From contig CAUZJR010000249.1 in the NCBI GenBank assembly GCA_963580005.1, positions 1-8,071 on the forward strand: a stretch of DNA of 8,071 nucleotides. Direction: 5' to 3'. Below are positions 7,096 to 8,071 of the stretch, one piece after another (position 1 is the stretch's first letter; every line of letters begins with the position of its first letter). The notes below the pieces were generated by a model. The model made no database searches and had not been told where the DNA came from. It was given only the letters and a program-made list of their open reading frames with translations. The DNA comes from UBA8437 sp963580005. GTDB lineage: Bacteria > Planctomycetota > Planctomycetia > Planctomycetales > Planctomycetaceae. The position numbers were made by a program, and so were the translations under genes.

Positions 7096-7218
7096 ATGCC
7101 CGGCCAAACGCAACACGATCGACGCGACCGCAGCTTCGGCAGCGCCGGCTGGCGGTGGTATCAGTTCTGGTTTACCAGCCCGGGATTCCCAGGGTGGTCC
7201 AGCGATTGTTCCAACTAG
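7096..7218 (+). CDS. Aromatic leader peptide of the DAHP synthase attenuator (40 codons)
   Basis: ATG at 7096 opens a 40-codon ORF ending in TAG at 7216-7218. GAGTGGA (7082-7088) is a weak Shine-Dalgarno seven bases before it; an in-frame GTG at 7084 is an alternative start. Codons 19-26 read WRWYQFWF, six aromatics in eight, and the whole peptide has four Trp, four Phe and one Tyr. This is the composition of an attenuator leader peptide: the ribosome should stall in the run when charged tRNA for Trp, Tyr or Phe is short. The ORF is followed 28 bases later by an intrinsic terminator and then by DAHP synthase, the first step to all three of these amino acids. The stall codons lie directly before a hairpin (7174-7198) whose opening would free the antiterminator strand. 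AroR upstream of aroF in Corynebacterium glutamicum is a known functional parallel; homology is not claimed. The peptide probably has no function once made. Confidence 0.85.
   Translation: MPGQTQHDRRDRSFGSAGWRWYQFWFTSPGFPGWSSDCSN
7174..7198 (+). promoter_or_regulatory. Sequestering hairpin (attenuator arms 1:2) inside the leader ORF
   Basis: ACCA (7174-7177) pairs with TGGT (7195-7198) and CCCGGG (7179-7184) pairs with CCC plus GGG (7188-7190 and 7192-7194). Bulges are at G7178 and A7191, and the loop is ATT. The ten-pair hairpin begins one base after codon 26, the last codon of the aromatic run. It ties up the strand 7182-7196 that would otherwise form the antiterminator, so a ribosome that does not stall leaves this hairpin to reform and favours termination. 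Confidence 0.6.
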
Positions 7219-7261
7219 GCCGGGACACAAGCACACGCGAGACCTCACGCCCTGGAATCCT
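7182..7261 (+). promoter_or_regulatory. Antiterminator helix (attenuator arms 2:3) upstream of aroF
   Basis: The strand 7182-7196 (GGGATTCC, C, AGGGTG) is complementary to 7248-7261, the left arm of the terminator. Pairs are G7182-T7261 (wobble), 7183-7189 with 7260-7254, then C7190 bulged, 7191-7194 with 7253-7250, T7195-G7249 (wobble) and G7196-C7248. That is 14 pairs with one bulge. The strand is close to a duplicate of the terminator's right arm (GGATTCCAGGGCGT), so the two helices are mutually exclusive. A ribosome stalled at codons 24-26 would block the left arm of the sequestering hairpin and let this helix form. Confidence 0.75.
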
Positions 7262-7287
7262 CTCGAGGATTCCAGGGCGTTTTTTTT
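7247..7287 (+). terminator. Rho-independent terminator / attenuator (arms 3:4) before aroF
   Basis: ACGCCCTGGAATCC (7247-7260) is exactly complementary to GGATTCCAGGGCGT (7267-7280). The 14 bp stem closes a TCTCGA loop and is followed by eight Ts (7280-7287, the first also counted in the stem). It ends 52 bases before the DAHP synthase ATG and is far from the previous large gene. Its position between a leader ORF and a same-strand biosynthetic gene marks it as an attenuator and not only an end signal. Confidence 0.95.
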
Positions 7288-7338
7288 GTTCGGACACACC
7301 AGCTACCATCGCCCCCCGCGGGCAATCGAGGACAAGCC

Positions 7339-8071
7339 ATGATCGTGGTCATGAAGAAGAGTGCGACCGAGGAGATGATCCAGTCGGTGGCGTCGCGGAT
7401 CGAGCAGATGGGCCTCAAGGCTCATGTGATCGTCGGCACCGAGCGTACGGTAATCGCGGCGATCGGCGAAAAACGTAACGGCGAACAACAGACGCTCTCG
7501 GGGCTCGAGGAGGTCGACAAGGTGGTGCCGATCCTGGCCCCCTACAAGGTCGCCAGCCTTGAGACCAAGGACGAACCGACCATCGTTCGCAGCCACGACC
7601 TGCTGCTCGGTGGTGGCCACGTCGGCGTGATCGCCGGTCCCTGCTCGGTCGAGAGTGCCGAGCAAATCCTCGAGTCCGCTCGATGTGTCAAGGCCGCCGG
7701 AGCGACCGGGCTGAGGGGCGGAGCCTTCAAGCCTCGTACCAGCCCCTATTCGTTCCAGGGCCTCAAGGAAGAAGGACTCAAGCTGCTCGCAGCCGCCCGC
7801 GACGAGACCGGGCTGGCGGTGGTCACCGAGGTCATGACGCCCGAACACGTCGAACTGGTCTCACGCTACGCCGATGTGCTCCAGATCGGTGCCCGCAATA
7901 TGCAGAACTACCACCTGCTGCAGGCCGTGGGGGATTCCGACAAGCCGGTGCTGCTCAAGCGAGGTCCCTCGGCGGAGATCGACGAATTCCTGCTGGCCGC
8001 CGAGTACATCCTCGACCAGGGCAACCCCAACGTCGTGCTGTGCGAACGAGGCATCCGCACGTTCGAAACTC
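7339..8071 (+). CDS. aroF: 3-deoxy-7-phosphoheptulonate (DAHP) synthase, type I-beta with N-terminal regulatory domain (3' end outside window)
   Basis: The enzyme joins phosphoenolpyruvate and erythrose 4-phosphate into DAHP, the first step of the shikimate pathway, in the cytoplasm. The 244 residues in the window align along their whole length with the Thermotoga-type enzyme as I recall it. Residues 1-70 form the ACT/ferredoxin-like domain (MIVVMKKSATEEMI ... GTERTVIAAIG ... VVPILAPYK) that mediates Tyr/Phe feedback inhibition there. The catalytic barrel follows: IAGPCSVES (98-106, metal ligand Cys102), LRGGAFKPRTSPYSFQG (125-141, with Lys131), QIGARNMQN (182-190), PVLLKRG (203-209) and LCERGIRTFE (234-243). 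About 90-100 C-terminal residues are missing. GAGGA at 7328-7332 lies six bases before the chosen ATG, favouring it over the in-frame ATG at 7351. Expression is likely set by the attenuator just upstream. The symbol follows common use for this class; some genomes call it aroG or aroA. Confidence 0.96.
   Translation, partial: MIVVMKKSATEEMIQSVASRIEQMGLKAHVIVGTERTVIAAIGEKRNGEQQTLSGLEEVDKVVPILAPYKVASLETKDEPTIVRSHDLLLGGGHVGVIAGPCSVESAEQILESARCVKAAGATGLRGGAFKPRTSPYSFQGLKEEGLKLLAAARDETGLAVVTEVMTPEHVELVSRYADVLQIGARNMQNYHLLQAVGDSDKPVLLKRGPSAEIDEFLLAAEYILDQGNPNVVLCERGIRTFET

Noticed and set aside
7024..7299. A 91-codon minus-strand frame opposite the leader region
   Set aside because: It runs through the terminator and leader structures, has no visible start signal and no recognisable protein features.
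7286..7309. A possible second promoter between the terminator and the DAHP synthase (TTGTTC and TACCAT)
   Set aside because: The two boxes are only 12 bases apart, too short for a sigma70 promoter.
7024..7338. T-box or metabolite riboswitch in front of aroF
   Set aside because: I see no T-box consensus or specifier-loop architecture and no known riboswitch core. The leader peptide with alternative hairpins explains the region better.

Overview
The window is GC-rich, densely coded bacterial DNA. The gene mix suggests a member of the Planctomycetota: a PQQ-type beta-propeller tail, a xylose-isomerase-like TIM barrel, a secreted PhoD-type phosphatase, and a secreted ceramidase-like protein fused to a DUF1080 domain. 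This assignment is inferred from gene content alone; there is no rRNA or other marker in the window.

Layout. Positions 3-4008 carry a rightward series: the last 36 codons of a PQQ-like propeller protein, a sugar isomerase/epimerase-like TIM barrel that overlaps it by 4 bases, a 624-residue exported PhoD-family metallophosphatase, and an enolase-superfamily sugar-acid dehydratase close to L-rhamnonate dehydratase. A family 2 glycosyltransferase (4005-4793) runs leftward, and its stop codon overlaps that of the dehydratase. It diverges from a rightward 661-residue exported ceramidase-like/DUF1080 fusion (4925-6910), which has its own sigma70-like promoter. The first four genes look like sugar or sugar-acid breakdown plus extracytoplasmic hydrolysis.

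The most interesting part is the roughly 430-base gap at 6911-7338, in front of a DAHP synthase gene (aroF type, cut by the window end). It has the full architecture of a ribosome-mediated transcription attenuator. There is a sigma70-like promoter (6998-7027) and a 40-codon leader peptide (7096-7218) whose codons 19-26 read WRWYQFWF. A sequestering hairpin starts immediately after that tract (7174-7198). An antiterminator strand inside the leader ORF (7182-7196) can pair with 7248-7261, and a near-perfect intrinsic terminator with eight Ts lies at 7247-7287. DAHP synthase makes the common precursor of Trp, Tyr and Phe, and the leader encodes all three. The gene would therefore be read through only when charged aromatic tRNAs are scarce. 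The enzyme also has an N-terminal ACT/ferredoxin-like domain like that of the Thermotoga enzyme, so feedback inhibition probably adds a second layer of control.

No tRNA, rRNA, CRISPR array, insertion sequence or phage gene was recognised.
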